Shown: piece by piece, positions 8,732-17,639 of the stretch
Numbering within the stretch: the stretch's first letter is position 1
How the letters are laid out: each line of letters begins with the position of its first letter
Source: Kistimonas sp. bin40
GTDB taxonomy: Bacteria; Pseudomonadota; Gammaproteobacteria; Pseudomonadales; Endozoicomonadaceae
Direction: 5' to 3'
Length of the DNA: 64,000 nucleotides
Assembly: GCA_002238585.1 (NCBI GenBank)
Contig: MPMQ01000004.1
Span: 1 to 64,000, forward strand
The notes under the pieces: model-generated
Seen by the model: only the letters and a program-made list of their open reading frames with translations
Database searches by the model: none
Told to the model about the DNA's origin: nothing
Made by a program: the position numbers and the translations under genes

Positions 8732-9949
8732 GTGATACCGGAAAAAACTTCATCTGTTCCACACCCTTGTGTCCCACACCCACGTTCGTCGCGCGCAGAG
8801 GCTGGAGCCTCCCGACCCTCACCGCCAGGAGACAGCTCACTTCAGCGCCGGGCTGTCTCGCAGAGCATTCGCCAGGGAGGCGTGACCTACACGCTGCGCG
8901 CCTCGCAGGACCTGAGTGAAAACCAGATATTCGACATCCTGTGCCAGATGGTCACGCGTTTACCGGACCTTGTTATCAGCACCGCCTACGCAAGAGGGAC
9001 CCGGGGCGTAAGAGTCGGTGCTTTTGGTGCCGTCACCCCTGTGCAAGTGCCGGCAGCCAGGCGCCACAGCCCGCTGGTGGTGAAAATGAACCAGACACGA
9101 TCGCAATACAAGGACTTCATCCGGGAAGCCCAGCTGCTACACAGTCTGAACCACACCCACATAGTATCTTGTCCCGGGATGGCATGGATCCCGCGCTGGG
9201 AGAGAGTGCTGATATTGATGCCAAGGCTGGAGGTCACTCTGCTCGACTGCATGCGCCATCAACAACTGCCCTGGTCGACAGGCTACCGGGTGTGCCGGCA
9301 AACGGGTGATGCCCTTGTCTACCTGCACGGCCAGAACATCATTCATCGCGATCTGACAACATCCAATATCATGCTGAGCTGCGCCCCGGCAGGAAAGGCG
9401 GTCATTGTGGACTTTGGGCGCGCCATGAATGAAGGCGCGCGCAACCCCAATACACAGAGAATTCCTGGACACAGCAGCCACACCATGTTCGGGGCTCTCG
9501 TCAATCTGCGGCTCCAGAGCGGTGATCTGAGACTGGCTCCGGAAATGTTCTTCGGTCGTCATGTGGCCGCGACCGGAGACATCTACGGATGGGGGCTGCT
9601 GCTGCTCCAGGCCCTGCGCGGGGACCCCTTCTGGATCAGCTGGACCAACGTGCCAAGCTGCCAGTTCGGACTGGACTGCCGCCCGGGACAGCCTCACCTT
9701 TCCCATTACATGACAGAACTGGAACATATCAGAAGCTGCATCGATTACGTCCCGACCTGGAGCATGAGTGACACAGTAGTCTGCCAGACAGAACCTGCAG
9801 CACTTCTTGAAGTACAGCGCCTGGCCAGAAGCTGTCTTGATCTGGATCCACAGCAGCGGCCGCAAACCATGAGCGCGGCGCTGGCAGTGCTGCGCTGCCT
9901 GGAACCGCGACTGGGAGTCGATAATGATGAAGGGCACGGCTGTACATAA
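8732..9949 (+). CDS. Hanks-type (eukaryote-like) protein kinase
   Basis: A 405-residue cytosolic-looking protein with no transmembrane segment or PASTA repeats. The kinase core covers about residues 90-390. All key positions are present: Gly-rich loop VGAFGAV (~95-101), ATP Lys118 in VVKM, helix-C Glu132, catalytic HRDLTTSN (H205, D207, N212), DFG at 227-229 and APE at 269-271. An active kinase is therefore predicted. The HRDLTTSN loop resembles eukaryotic tyrosine-kinase-like enzymes more than bacterial PknB. The proline- and serine-rich first ~45 residues could be a secretion signal or a wrong start: it begins at GTG, with GGGGAAA about ten bases upstream. An effector role is inferred only. 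Confidence 0.85.
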   Translation: MIPEKTSSVPHPCVPHPRSSRAEAGASRPSPPGDSSLQRRAVSQSIRQGGVTYTLRASQDLSENQIFDILCQMVTRLPDLVISTAYARGTRGVRVGAFGAVTPVQVPAARRHSPLVVKMNQTRSQYKDFIREAQLLHSLNHTHIVSCPGMAWIPRWERVLILMPRLEVTLLDCMRHQQLPWSTGYRVCRQTGDALVYLHGQNIIHRDLTTSNIMLSCAPAGKAVIVDFGRAMNEGARNPNTQRIPGHSSHTMFGALVNLRLQSGDLRLAPEMFFGRHVAATGDIYGWGLLLLQALRGDPFWISWTNVPSCQFGLDCRPGQPHLSHYMTELEHIRSCIDYVPTWSMSDTVVCQTEPAALLEVQRLARSCLDLDPQQRPQTMSAALAVLRCLEPRLGVDNDEGHGCT

Positions 9950-10005
9950 AGCGGCTTCATGGCCTACCATGTCGCTCCTCTTCAGAGTTCACACACTGGT
10001 GCCAT

Positions 10006-10057
10006 GTACCCGTCCGGGCGCCAGGCACGCGGGACGCGTCGGCCGTCGCCCGGGTAC
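10006..10057 (+). promoter_or_regulatory. Imperfect hairpin upstream of ccoI
   Basis: GTACCCG (10006-10012) pairs with CGGGTAC (10051-10057), with partly complementary sequence inside. It lies just before the ribosome-binding site of ccoI and could affect its translation or transcription. No FNR-like TTGAT-N4-ATCAA box is visible here. Confidence 0.35.
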
Positions 10058-10072
10058 GTGAGGGGACAAGTC

Positions 10073-12523
10073 ATGGATCACAGCTGCTTTCACTGCCACC
10101 TGCCCATCACAGGGCCGGCGCGCTTTCACGCCCGTGTGGAGGGCGTGGATCGTCCCATGTGCTGCCCGGGATGCCAGGCTGTGACCCTGGCCATTGTCTC
10201 CGGCGGTCTGGGCCGTTATTACGACTACCGCACCGCCCCGGCCCAGCAGGCCGACCAGCCCGGGCAAACGGCCTATGCGCTCTACGACCGGGCAGACCTT
10301 CAGCGCGACTTCGTCCAGGACCTGCCGGCCAGCCCCGGCAGCAAAGAGGCCCGACTCCTGGTGGAAGGCATCACCTGCGCTGCCTGTGTCTGGCTGCTGG
10401 AGCACCGGCTTCAGGCCCTGGCGGGCGTGGAGGGCGCCTGGGTCAATCTCAGCCAGCACCGGCTTCGTATTGTCTTCCAGCCGGAGAAAATTCAGATCAG
10501 CCAGATCATGGAGACCGTCAAGGGCATAGGCTACCGGCCGCATCCCTGGCAACAGGGAAGTCAGCGCGCTCTGGAAGCCAGGGAGCGCAAGGCCGCAGCC
10601 CGACGTCTGGCTGTAGCCGCCATGGGGGCCATGCAGGTCATGATGTACGCTGTCGCTCTCTATGCAGGTGCTCTGCAGGGTATGATGTCCCACCATCGTG
10701 ACCTGCTGCGCCTGGCCTGCGCCCTGATCTCCATTCCGGTCGTCCTTTATGCGGCCCGACCCTTTTTCCAGGCCGCATGGCGAGATCTGCGCAACAGGCG
10801 CCCCGGCATGGACCTTCCTGTTTCTCTCGCCATAGGAGGAGCCTGGCTGGCCAGCCTCTGGAGCACCTGGCAGGGCGTGGGAGAAGTCTATTTCGACTCG
10901 GTCAGCATGTTCACTTTCTTTTTGCTGACCGGCCGCTGGCTGGAAATGCGGGTGCGCCATGCCAGCGGTCACAGCGGCGCCGATCTGCACAGCCTTCTGC
11001 CGGACTCCTGCCTGCGCAAGACACAAGGTCCGGACCACCACTGGGTACCCGTTACACCTTCTGATCTGCGCCCTGGTGACCTCATCCGCATACTGCCAGG
11101 CGACAGCATTCCTGCAGACGGCCAGATCCTGCACGGACAGAGCGCAATCGACGAAGCCAGCCTGACCGGCGAGCATTTCCCGGTCACCAAAGGGCCCGGC
11201 GACAGGGTACATGCCGGCACCATCAATGCCGAAAACCCGCTGGAGGTCCAGGTCACCCAGGCAGGAAGTGACACGCGCCTTTCAGCCATATCTCGCCTGA
11301 TGGAGCAAGCCCGGGCCGAGAAACCCATGCTGGTACAACTGGCTGACAGGGTATCTGGCTGGTTTGTCAGTGCCGTTTTGCTGGTCAGCCTGGTCGTGCT
11401 GGTGTACTGGCTCAATCAAAGTCCCGACGACGCTTTCTGGATTCTGTTGTCTGTGCTGGTGGCGACCTGCCCCTGCGCCTTGTCACTGGCGACACCGACG
11501 GCGATGACAGCTGCGACCTGCAGCCTGCAAACCCGGGGCTTCCTGGTGTGCCGCGGCCATACTCTCGGCACTATGGTCCACATCAGTCATGTCGTTTTTG
11601 ACAAGACGGGTACCCTGACCCGGGGCCAGCTGCGCCTGGACAAAATCGAGACGCTGTCCCAAGACTTTTCCCGCGAGGAACTGCTGGACCGGGCCGCCGC
11701 GCTTGAAGCGCACTCACGCCACCCTCTGGCCAGTGCTTTTCCAGCGCCGCTCCGGCCGATCCAGAGTGTCAGCAACAAGCTGGGCAAGGGGCTGGAGGCC
11801 AACCTGGACCAGCAGTGCTGGCGACTGGGCCAGCCCGGCTTTGCCTGCCCCGTCGCCACGCCCTCACCGCCGGACGCCCGGCACAGCTGGCTGCTGTTAA
11901 GCTGCGATCATGTGCCCCAGGCCTGGTTTGGCCTGACCGACAGCCTGCGTCCTGATGCGATGCAGGCCGTGCAAGGTTTGCGCCAGGCGGGGCTGCACCT
12001 TTCCCTGCTCAGTGGCGATAACAAGGCCGTCGTTGCCAATACCGGCCGTCAGCTGGGTTTTGACAGCTGGGAGGGTAATGCTTCACCAGAAGACAAGCTC
12101 CGCTATATCCGTCAGTTACAGGCGCAGGGCAAGCGGGTACTGATGGTCGGCGATGGCATCAATGATATTCCGGTGCTTGCGGCCGCTGACCTGGCTGTTA
12201 CCATGAACAACGCGGCGGATCTGACCCGCACTCACGCCGATGCCATGCTCCTGTCCGGTCACCTGACGCTGCTGCCGACCAGCCTGACCCTGGCCAGAAA
12301 AGCGCGCCGCGTCGTCATCCAGGGCATCATCTGGGCGCTGGGATACAACCTGCTGGTGCTGCCGCTGGCAGCCTGTGGCTGGCTGGCACCCTGGATGGCA
12401 GCACTGGGCATGTCGTTCAGCTCCCTGCTGGTGGTGGGCAATGCCTTGCGGCTGGCACCTTCCCACTCCCGTGCCCGGCACCCTCGCAACATCAACGGCC
12501 CTGCCGCCCTGGGAGAGACATGA
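10073..12523 (+). CDS. ccoI: Copper-transporting P1B-type ATPase for cbb3 oxidase assembly
   Basis: An 816-residue CcoI/FixI-type ATPase. The ATG at 10073 is preferred over the upstream in-frame 9959 because GAGGGG lies eight bases before it and the protein then opens with the family's Cys-rich segment (CFHCHLP, CCPGCQ). An HMA metal-binding domain with TCAAC follows, then the transmembrane CPC ion site (ATCPCALSLATPT), the phosphorylated Asp in DKTGTLT, and the hinge GDGINDIPVL. It moves copper out of the cytoplasm for the CuB centre of cbb3-type cytochrome oxidase. Its stop overlaps ccoS by four bases. The structural ccoNOPQ genes are not in the window. Confidence 0.93.
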   Translation: MDHSCFHCHLPITGPARFHARVEGVDRPMCCPGCQAVTLAIVSGGLGRYYDYRTAPAQQADQPGQTAYALYDRADLQRDFVQDLPASPGSKEARLLVEGITCAACVWLLEHRLQALAGVEGAWVNLSQHRLRIVFQPEKIQISQIMETVKGIGYRPHPWQQGSQRALEARERKAAARRLAVAAMGAMQVMMYAVALYAGALQGMMSHHRDLLRLACALISIPVVLYAARPFFQAAWRDLRNRRPGMDLPVSLAIGGAWLASLWSTWQGVGEVYFDSVSMFTFFLLTGRWLEMRVRHASGHSGADLHSLLPDSCLRKTQGPDHHWVPVTPSDLRPGDLIRILPGDSIPADGQILHGQSAIDEASLTGEHFPVTKGPGDRVHAGTINAENPLEVQVTQAGSDTRLSAISRLMEQARAEKPMLVQLADRVSGWFVSAVLLVSLVVLVYWLNQSPDDAFWILLSVLVATCPCALSLATPTAMTAATCSLQTRGFLVCRGHTLGTMVHISHVVFDKTGTLTRGQLRLDKIETLSQDFSREELLDRAAALEAHSRHPLASAFPAPLRPIQSVSNKLGKGLEANLDQQCWRLGQPGFACPVATPSPPDARHSWLLLSCDHVPQAWFGLTDSLRPDAMQAVQGLRQAGLHLSLLSGDNKAVVANTGRQLGFDSWEGNASPEDKLRYIRQLQAQGKRVLMVGDGINDIPVLAAADLAVTMNNAADLTRTHADAMLLSGHLTLLPTSLTLARKARRVVIQGIIWALGYNLLVLPLAACGWLAPWMAALGMSFSSLLVVGNALRLAPSHSRARHPRNINGPAALGET

Positions 12524-12735
12524 TGGAAAGCCTGTACATCCTGATTCCCATCGCCCTTCTCTTTATCCTGACCGCAGGGTCCCTGCTGTTCTGGGCAGTC
12601 AGTGACGGTCAGTTTGACGATCTGGAAAATGCGGCCAGCAGCATACTGTTCGAAGAGCCAGCAGCCAGCATCCCTTCGCCACAAGAAGGGGCCAACTCTG
12701 ACCTACAGCCCTCACCCGGGGCTCCTGAAACATAA
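12520..12735 (+). CDS. ccoS: cbb3-type oxidase assembly protein CcoS
   Basis: A 71-residue protein with one N-terminal transmembrane helix (LYILIPIALLFILTAGSLLFW, shown in part) followed by the CcoS signature AVSDGQFDDLE. It is needed for cofactor insertion into cbb3 oxidase. The start overlaps the ccoI stop in an ATGATG context, indicating translational coupling; the second ATG at 12523 is an alternative. The C-terminal tail is acidic and proline-rich. Confidence 0.93.
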   Translation: MMESLYILIPIALLFILTAGSLLFWAVSDGQFDDLENAASSILFEEPAASIPSPQEGANSDLQPSPGAPET

Positions 12736-12752
12736 AACAACCGGAGAACCTC

Positions 12753-13502
12753 ATGGCTCCTGACTTGCAGCTGACAACAGCCCTGGTGCTCGGCTTATTG
12801 GGCGCTGGACATTGCGTGGGAATGTGCGGCGGTATAATGGCTGCGCTGAGTCTGGGAACAGGAGACAGCCAGTCCGGCACGCCCCGCAGAACCAGTTTTC
12901 TGATTCTGCTCTGCTACAACCTGGGACGCATAGCAAGCTACACCCTGGCCGGCTTTCTCATGGGCTCGCTCGGCTGGTTTCTTGGCGGCATGGGCAGCCA
13001 GGCCGGTGTCGTTCTTCGTACGCTGGCAGGTCTGCTGCTGGTGGCCATGGGACTGTACCTGGGGGGCTGGTGGATGGGGCTCACCAGACTGGAACGTTTC
13101 GGCCACAAACTCTGGCGCAAGCTCCAGCCTGCCGCGCGTGCAGGCTTCCCCATTCGCAATCCGCTGCAGGCCCTGGGCACCGGGGCCATCTGGGGCTGGC
13201 TCCCCTGCGGGCTGGTCTACAGCACGCTGGTCTGGGCAGCCTCCTGCGCCCATGCACTCAAATCTGCCGCCCTGATGTTGGCCTTTGGCCTTGGCACCCT
13301 GCCCGTGCTGCTTGTCACCGGCCTCATGGCACGGCAGGTGCAGCAGTTCCTGCAGCATCGTGCCTTGCGCAGCACGGCCGCACTGCTGGTGATTCTGTTT
13401 GGGCTATGGACTATCCCCGGAGCGCATCAGATGTGGGTCATGCATCATTTGAGTCCCGGGGCCTCCCACAGCAGTCATGCCGCACATAGTCAGAGTCACT
13501 GA
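12753..13502 (+). CDS. TauE/SafE-like (DsbD_2) membrane protein next to ccoIS
   Basis: A 249-residue protein with about six transmembrane helices. It carries the family marks GAGHCVGMCGGI near the N-terminus and GWLPCGLVY in the middle, which place Cys residues inside the membrane. Proteins of this type follow ccoI-ccoS in many gammaproteobacteria and are thought to assist cytochrome c or copper handling, but the exact reaction is not settled. The tail is His-rich (MHHLSPGASHSSHAAHSQSH) and might bind metal. It starts 17 bp after ccoS with GGAG upstream, so it is the third gene of the same operon. Confidence 0.85.
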   Translation: MAPDLQLTTALVLGLLGAGHCVGMCGGIMAALSLGTGDSQSGTPRRTSFLILLCYNLGRIASYTLAGFLMGSLGWFLGGMGSQAGVVLRTLAGLLLVAMGLYLGGWWMGLTRLERFGHKLWRKLQPAARAGFPIRNPLQALGTGAIWGWLPCGLVYSTLVWAASCAHALKSAALMLAFGLGTLPVLLVTGLMARQVQQFLQHRALRSTAALLVILFGLWTIPGAHQMWVMHHLSPGASHSSHAAHSQSH

Positions 13503-13552
13503 CAAAGCGCCCTTCTTCTCCTCGCCAGTTAGCCATGGCGTGATTTGCCCTG

Positions 13553-13581
13553 TGGACTGATATGCCTGACCTGATTAGAAT
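13553..13581 (+). promoter_or_regulatory. Candidate sigma-70 promoter for fdxA
   Basis: TGGACT (13553-13558) and TAGAAT (13576-13581) are separated by exactly 17 bp, matching four of six and five of six consensus bases. It lies 66 bp before the fdxA start codon, with the ribosome-binding site AGGAGG in between. Confidence 0.5.
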
Positions 13582-13647
13582 GACCCCGCCGCGCTTGCGA
13601 GAAGCCGGCGGTGTGTGCTGGCTCCGGATAGCAGGAGGGAGTGGTCC

Positions 13648-13998
13648 GTGACTTTCGTCGTAGGTGAGAACTGTATCAAGTGTAAATACACTGACTGTGT
13701 AGAGGTGTGTCCCGTTGATTGCTTTTACGAAGGCCCTGAATTTCTTGTCATCAACCCCGACGAATGTATAGACTGCGCCCTCTGCGAGCCAGCCTGCCCG
13801 GCGGAGGCTATTTTTCCCGAGGATGAACTGCCCGATGACCAACAGGTCTTCCTCAAAATCAACGCCCGTCAGGCCGGAAGATGGCCCAACATCACAGAAA
13901 AAAAACCTCCCTGCCCTGATGCAGAGCAATGGGAAAACCAACCTGACAAGCGTCAGCATCTGCCTGAAGATGTGCTCACATTACTTGATGAACAATAA
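13648..13998 (+). CDS. fdxA: 7Fe ferredoxin FdxA
   Basis: A 116-residue ferredoxin. The GTG start at 13648 gives the family N-terminus [18 protein letters not shown] and has AGGAGG about nine bases upstream. Cys residues in [14 protein letters not shown] and [12 protein letters not shown] supply ligands for one 3Fe-4S and one 4Fe-4S cluster, as in Azotobacter-type FdxA. It is a small cytosolic electron carrier. The usual length is about 107 residues, so the tail here is slightly longer. It stands alone with its own probable promoter, rather than with mutS or recA as in some relatives. Confidence 0.94.
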   Translation: MTFVVGENCIKCKYTDCVEVCPVDCFYEGPEFLVINPDECIDCALCEPACPAEAIFPEDELPDDQQVFLKINARQAGRWPNITEKKPPCPDAEQWENQPDKRQHLPEDVLTLLDEQ

Positions 13999-14252
13999 AA
14001 CACACCCTGAATGACCTGAGAAGAGAGCGGATGCTGTCCAGGCCCCAGCCGTCCGCCATTGCCTGTTGTCCAGTCAAAAAGCTTTGATAAAGCGCAGAGC
14101 AGGCTCCGCCTTCCAGGGTGCAAGAGTGCCAATCAATCTGAAACCAAACTCCCGCAAGGCACCGCCCATGAGGCTGCCGCCTGTTGAGTCAGTGCTCGCT
14201 GCGAAGGCTGTTCCCGGCCCGTTCCCGGAAACAGAAGAATTTAAGGAATCCT

Positions 14253-17200
14253 ATGTTTGAAGCTCGCTCGCTATTCGACCCCCGTTTCATGGAAGAAGAC
14301 CCTGCCCTTCTCTGGGAGAAGATTTCGCCCCAGTACAGTGTGGATGAGTCGGCCTGGCTGAAGCAGCTGATCAGTCTGGCCCAGACGGGACGGGATGACA
14401 GGACTGCCATCAGTGGCCAGACCGCCCGTCTGGTCGGAAAGGTGCGTGCCCGATCCGATGCGGTGCACACGATTGATGCCCTGCTGCTGGAGTACAGTCT
14501 CGATACCCGTGAAGGCATTTTGCTGATGTGCCTGGCAGAAGCACTTATGCGTGTTCCGGATGCGGAAACGGTAGATGCCCTTATCCGTGACAAACTCAGC
14601 GTGGCTGAGTGGAAAAAGCACCTCCGCCAAAGTGACTCTTTCCTGGTCAATGCGTCCAGCTGGGGGCTGATGCTGACCGGGAAGATTGTATCACCGGCGG
14701 ATGTGGCCGAGCAGACTCCGGGCCCCGTGATCAATCGGCTGCTGCGCAAAATGGGCGAGCCCCTGATACGCAAAGCCGTGAGTCAGGCCATGAAAATCAT
14801 GGGGCAGCACTTTATTCTGGGGCGCACCATTGAAGAAGCCCTGAAAAACAGCCGAACCCCCAAAAAAGCGGGATACAGCTATTCGTTCGACATGCTGGGC
14901 GAGGCGGCTCTGACGGCTGAAGACGCCGAAAAGCACCTGCAAGCCTATCTGCACGCAGTCAAGAAAGCCGGTAGCGCACAGCAACACAAGAAGCAACCCA
15001 CCAGCAATGAACACAGGCTACGGCCGGGTATTTCTATCAAGCTGTCTGCTCTGCACCCTCGCTACGAGGCCGCCAACGAGCCCCGGGTTCTGACGGAGCT
15101 GTTTGATGCTGTACGTACGCTCATCGTCCAGGCCCGCGCGCTGGAGGTGGACATTACCATTGATGCCGAAGAGCAGGATCGTCTGGAACTGTCGTTGAAG
15201 CTGTTTGAAAAGCTGTATCGTCATCCGGATTGTACGGGCTGGGGAGGCTTCGGACTGGCGGTGCAGGCCTATGGGAAACGCGCGCTTCCTGTGCTGGGCT
15301 GGTTGGCAGCCCTGGCGCGCCAACAAGGCGATTGCATACCGGTGCGGCTTGTCAAGGGAGCCTATTGGGACACCGAGATCAAACTGTGTCAGCAGGCTGG
15401 TTACTCTGGCTACCCCGTGTATACACGCAAGGAAGCCACCGACCTGGCCTATCTGGTGTGCGCCCGCTTTCTTCTCAGTCCTGGCGTGCAGGGGCATTTG
15501 TATCCACAATTTGCAACACACAACGCCCAGGCTGTGACCTGTGTGCTGACCGACGCCACCGCAGAAGCAGAGAAACAAGAAGAGGAACAAGAAGAGGAAC
15601 AAGAAGAGCACAAGGCATTCGAGTTCCAGCGCCTGTATGGCATGGGCGATGCGCTGTACCAGACGCTACAAGCGGAGCACGAGGCGCTGAATGTTCGCGT
15701 CTATGCTCCCGTAGGCGGCCACAGGGAACTCCTCCCCTACCTTGTGCGCCGACTGCTGGAAAATGGCGCCAATTCCTCCTTCGTCCACCGGTTGGTGGAC
15801 GCCAGAACCCCCGTAGCCGAGCTGGTGCACCATCCACTGGACCGGCTGGAGAAGCAGAGTTTCCTGGCCAACAGCCGCATTCCACTGCCGGCAGATATTT
15901 TTGGCACCGCCAGGAAAAACTCCCGGGGCTTGAACCTCAACATAGACAGCCAATGGGACCCTTTCTACCGCGCCGTCCAGTCTCACATGCAGGGAACCTG
16001 GCAGGGGGGGCCGGTCATTGATGGCAAATTGACAGCCACAGAAACGGCAACGGAAGTTCGCTGCCCCTATGACCGCAGCGAAGCGGTGGGCCACGTACAT
16101 TACGCCGGCCCACAGGAAGTCGACCAGGCCCTGGCCGCAGCGCACCGGGCCTGGCCTGCGTGGAGCACAACCTCGGCTTCCGCCCGCGCCCGCTATCTGG
16201 AAGATCTGGCCGACCTGCTGGAAGCCAACCGGGCAGAACTGGTGGCGCTGTGCCACAAGGAAGCGGGCAAGACCCTGGGCGACAGCATTGATGAGGTCCG
16301 CGAAGCTGTGGACTTTTGCCGCTATTACGCCTGTCAGGCACGGGAAAAGTTTTCCCAACCTCTGCCTCTGCCAGGGCCCACAGGGGAATCCAACGAACTC
16401 TACCTGACCGGGCGCGGCCCTTTCGTTTGCATCAGCCCCTGGAATTTCCCGTTGGCCATTTTCCTTGGGCAGGTAACAGCGGCACTTGCCGCCGGTAACA
16501 CGGTGGTGGCCAAGCCCGCAGAACAAACCAGCCTGATTGCAACACGTATCCTTGCCATGATGATGCAAGTCGGCATACCAGGGGGGGCTGTACAGCTTCT
16601 CACCGGGGAAGGGCGTCATCTGGGACGTCAGTTGACGGCGGACGACCGGGTCGCCGGCATTGCCTTCACGGGATCAACCCGGACAGCCCAGGCTATTCAT
16701 CAGGTTCTTGCGGCCCGTGGCGGTCCTATAGTTCCCCTGATTGCAGAAACGGGCGGCCAGAACGCCATGATTGTTGATTCCACAGCACTGCCGGAACAGG
16801 TGGTACCTGATGTGATCCAGTCAGCTTTTGCCAGTGCCGGACAGCGTTGTTCTGCACTGCGTGTCCTCTACCTGCAAGAAGATGTGGCGGACCACATCCT
16901 CAAGCTGCTGCGCGGAGCCATTGCCGAACTGAAAGTGGGCGACCCCTCCCTGCGCGACACGGATCTGGGGCCCATCATCAGCAGCCCGGCACTGGCCAGA
17001 CTCAAGGCTCATGTGACCCGTATGAAAAACGAAGCCCGACTGGTCGCCGAAGCACCTCTGGACGCGCGTTGTGCCCAGGGACATTTTCTGGCGCCAGTGG
17101 CCTTCGAAATCGACAGCATTCACCAGCTCAAAGAGGAGCAATTTGGCCCCATTCTCCACGTCATCCGCTACAAGGCGAGCCAACTCGACCGCATCATCGC

Positions 17201-17492
17201 GGAGATCAACAGTACCGGCTATGGGCTGACACTGGGTATTCACAGCCGCAACGAAACAACGGCTGCCTATATTGAAAAGCACCTGAGAGTCGGAAACACT
17301 TATGTCAACCGTAACCAGATTGGTGCAGTAGTGGGTGTACAACCTTTCGGGGGCCAGGGACTCTCCGGCACCGGGCCCAAAGCAGGGGGGCCTCACTACC
17401 TTTACCGCTTTGCCACGGAACGCACCCGGACAATCAATACCACGGCCTCCGGCGGCAATGCTGCCCTGCTGTCCCTTGATTCAAGTATCTGA
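14253..17492 (+). CDS. putA: Bifunctional proline dehydrogenase / P5C dehydrogenase
   Basis: A 1079-residue enzyme. ATG at 14253 is chosen because TAAGGA lies upstream and the product begins MFEARSLFDPRF. The proline dehydrogenase barrel spans about residues 150-490 and the aldehyde dehydrogenase about 560-1045, with catalytic Cys in AGQRCSALR and Glu in ETGGQN. It oxidises proline to glutamate in two channelled steps. No N-terminal ribbon-helix-helix DNA-binding domain is present, so it should not repress its own gene as E. coli PutA does. Oddity: an acidic Glu/Gln run (EKQEEEQEEEQEEHK) near residues 441-455, coded by 12-bp repeats at 15571-15613, sits inside the PRODH domain just before FEFQRLYGMG. 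putP follows. Confidence 0.95.
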   Translation: MFEARSLFDPRFMEEDPALLWEKISPQYSVDESAWLKQLISLAQTGRDDRTAISGQTARLVGKVRARSDAVHTIDALLLEYSLDTREGILLMCLAEALMRVPDAETVDALIRDKLSVAEWKKHLRQSDSFLVNASSWGLMLTGKIVSPADVAEQTPGPVINRLLRKMGEPLIRKAVSQAMKIMGQHFILGRTIEEALKNSRTPKKAGYSYSFDMLGEAALTAEDAEKHLQAYLHAVKKAGSAQQHKKQPTSNEHRLRPGISIKLSALHPRYEAANEPRVLTELFDAVRTLIVQARALEVDITIDAEEQDRLELSLKLFEKLYRHPDCTGWGGFGLAVQAYGKRALPVLGWLAALARQQGDCIPVRLVKGAYWDTEIKLCQQAGYSGYPVYTRKEATDLAYLVCARFLLSPGVQGHLYPQFATHNAQAVTCVLTDATAEAEKQEEEQEEEQEEHKAFEFQRLYGMGDALYQTLQAEHEALNVRVYAPVGGHRELLPYLVRRLLENGANSSFVHRLVDARTPVAELVHHPLDRLEKQSFLANSRIPLPADIFGTARKNSRGLNLNIDSQWDPFYRAVQSHMQGTWQGGPVIDGKLTATETATEVRCPYDRSEAVGHVHYAGPQEVDQALAAAHRAWPAWSTTSASARARYLEDLADLLEANRAELVALCHKEAGKTLGDSIDEVREAVDFCRYYACQAREKFSQPLPLPGPTGESNELYLTGRGPFVCISPWNFPLAIFLGQVTAALAAGNTVVAKPAEQTSLIATRILAMMMQVGIPGGAVQLLTGEGRHLGRQLTADDRVAGIAFTGSTRTAQAIHQVLAARGGPIVPLIAETGGQNAMIVDSTALPEQVVPDVIQSAFASAGQRCSALRVLYLQEDVADHILKLLRGAIAELKVGDPSLRDTDLGPIISSPALARLKAHVTRMKNEARLVAEAPLDARCAQGHFLAPVAFEIDSIHQLKEEQFGPILHVIRYKASQLDRIIAEINSTGYGLTLGIHSRNETTAAYIEKHLRVGNTYVNRNQIGAVVGVQPFGGQGLSGTGPKAGGPHYLYRFATERTRTINTTASGGNAALLSLDSSI

Positions 17493-17639
17493 CCCTTTTT
17501 CCAGAAACACGCCGCCCCACAAGGGCTGCGAAGAGTTTCATCGGCCAGGTCACCAGCCCGCCGCCAGAGCATCAACTCCCTGGCGGCGAATCTAAAAAAA
17601 CAGACAACAGACAACAGACAACAACAGGAACATCCAGGA

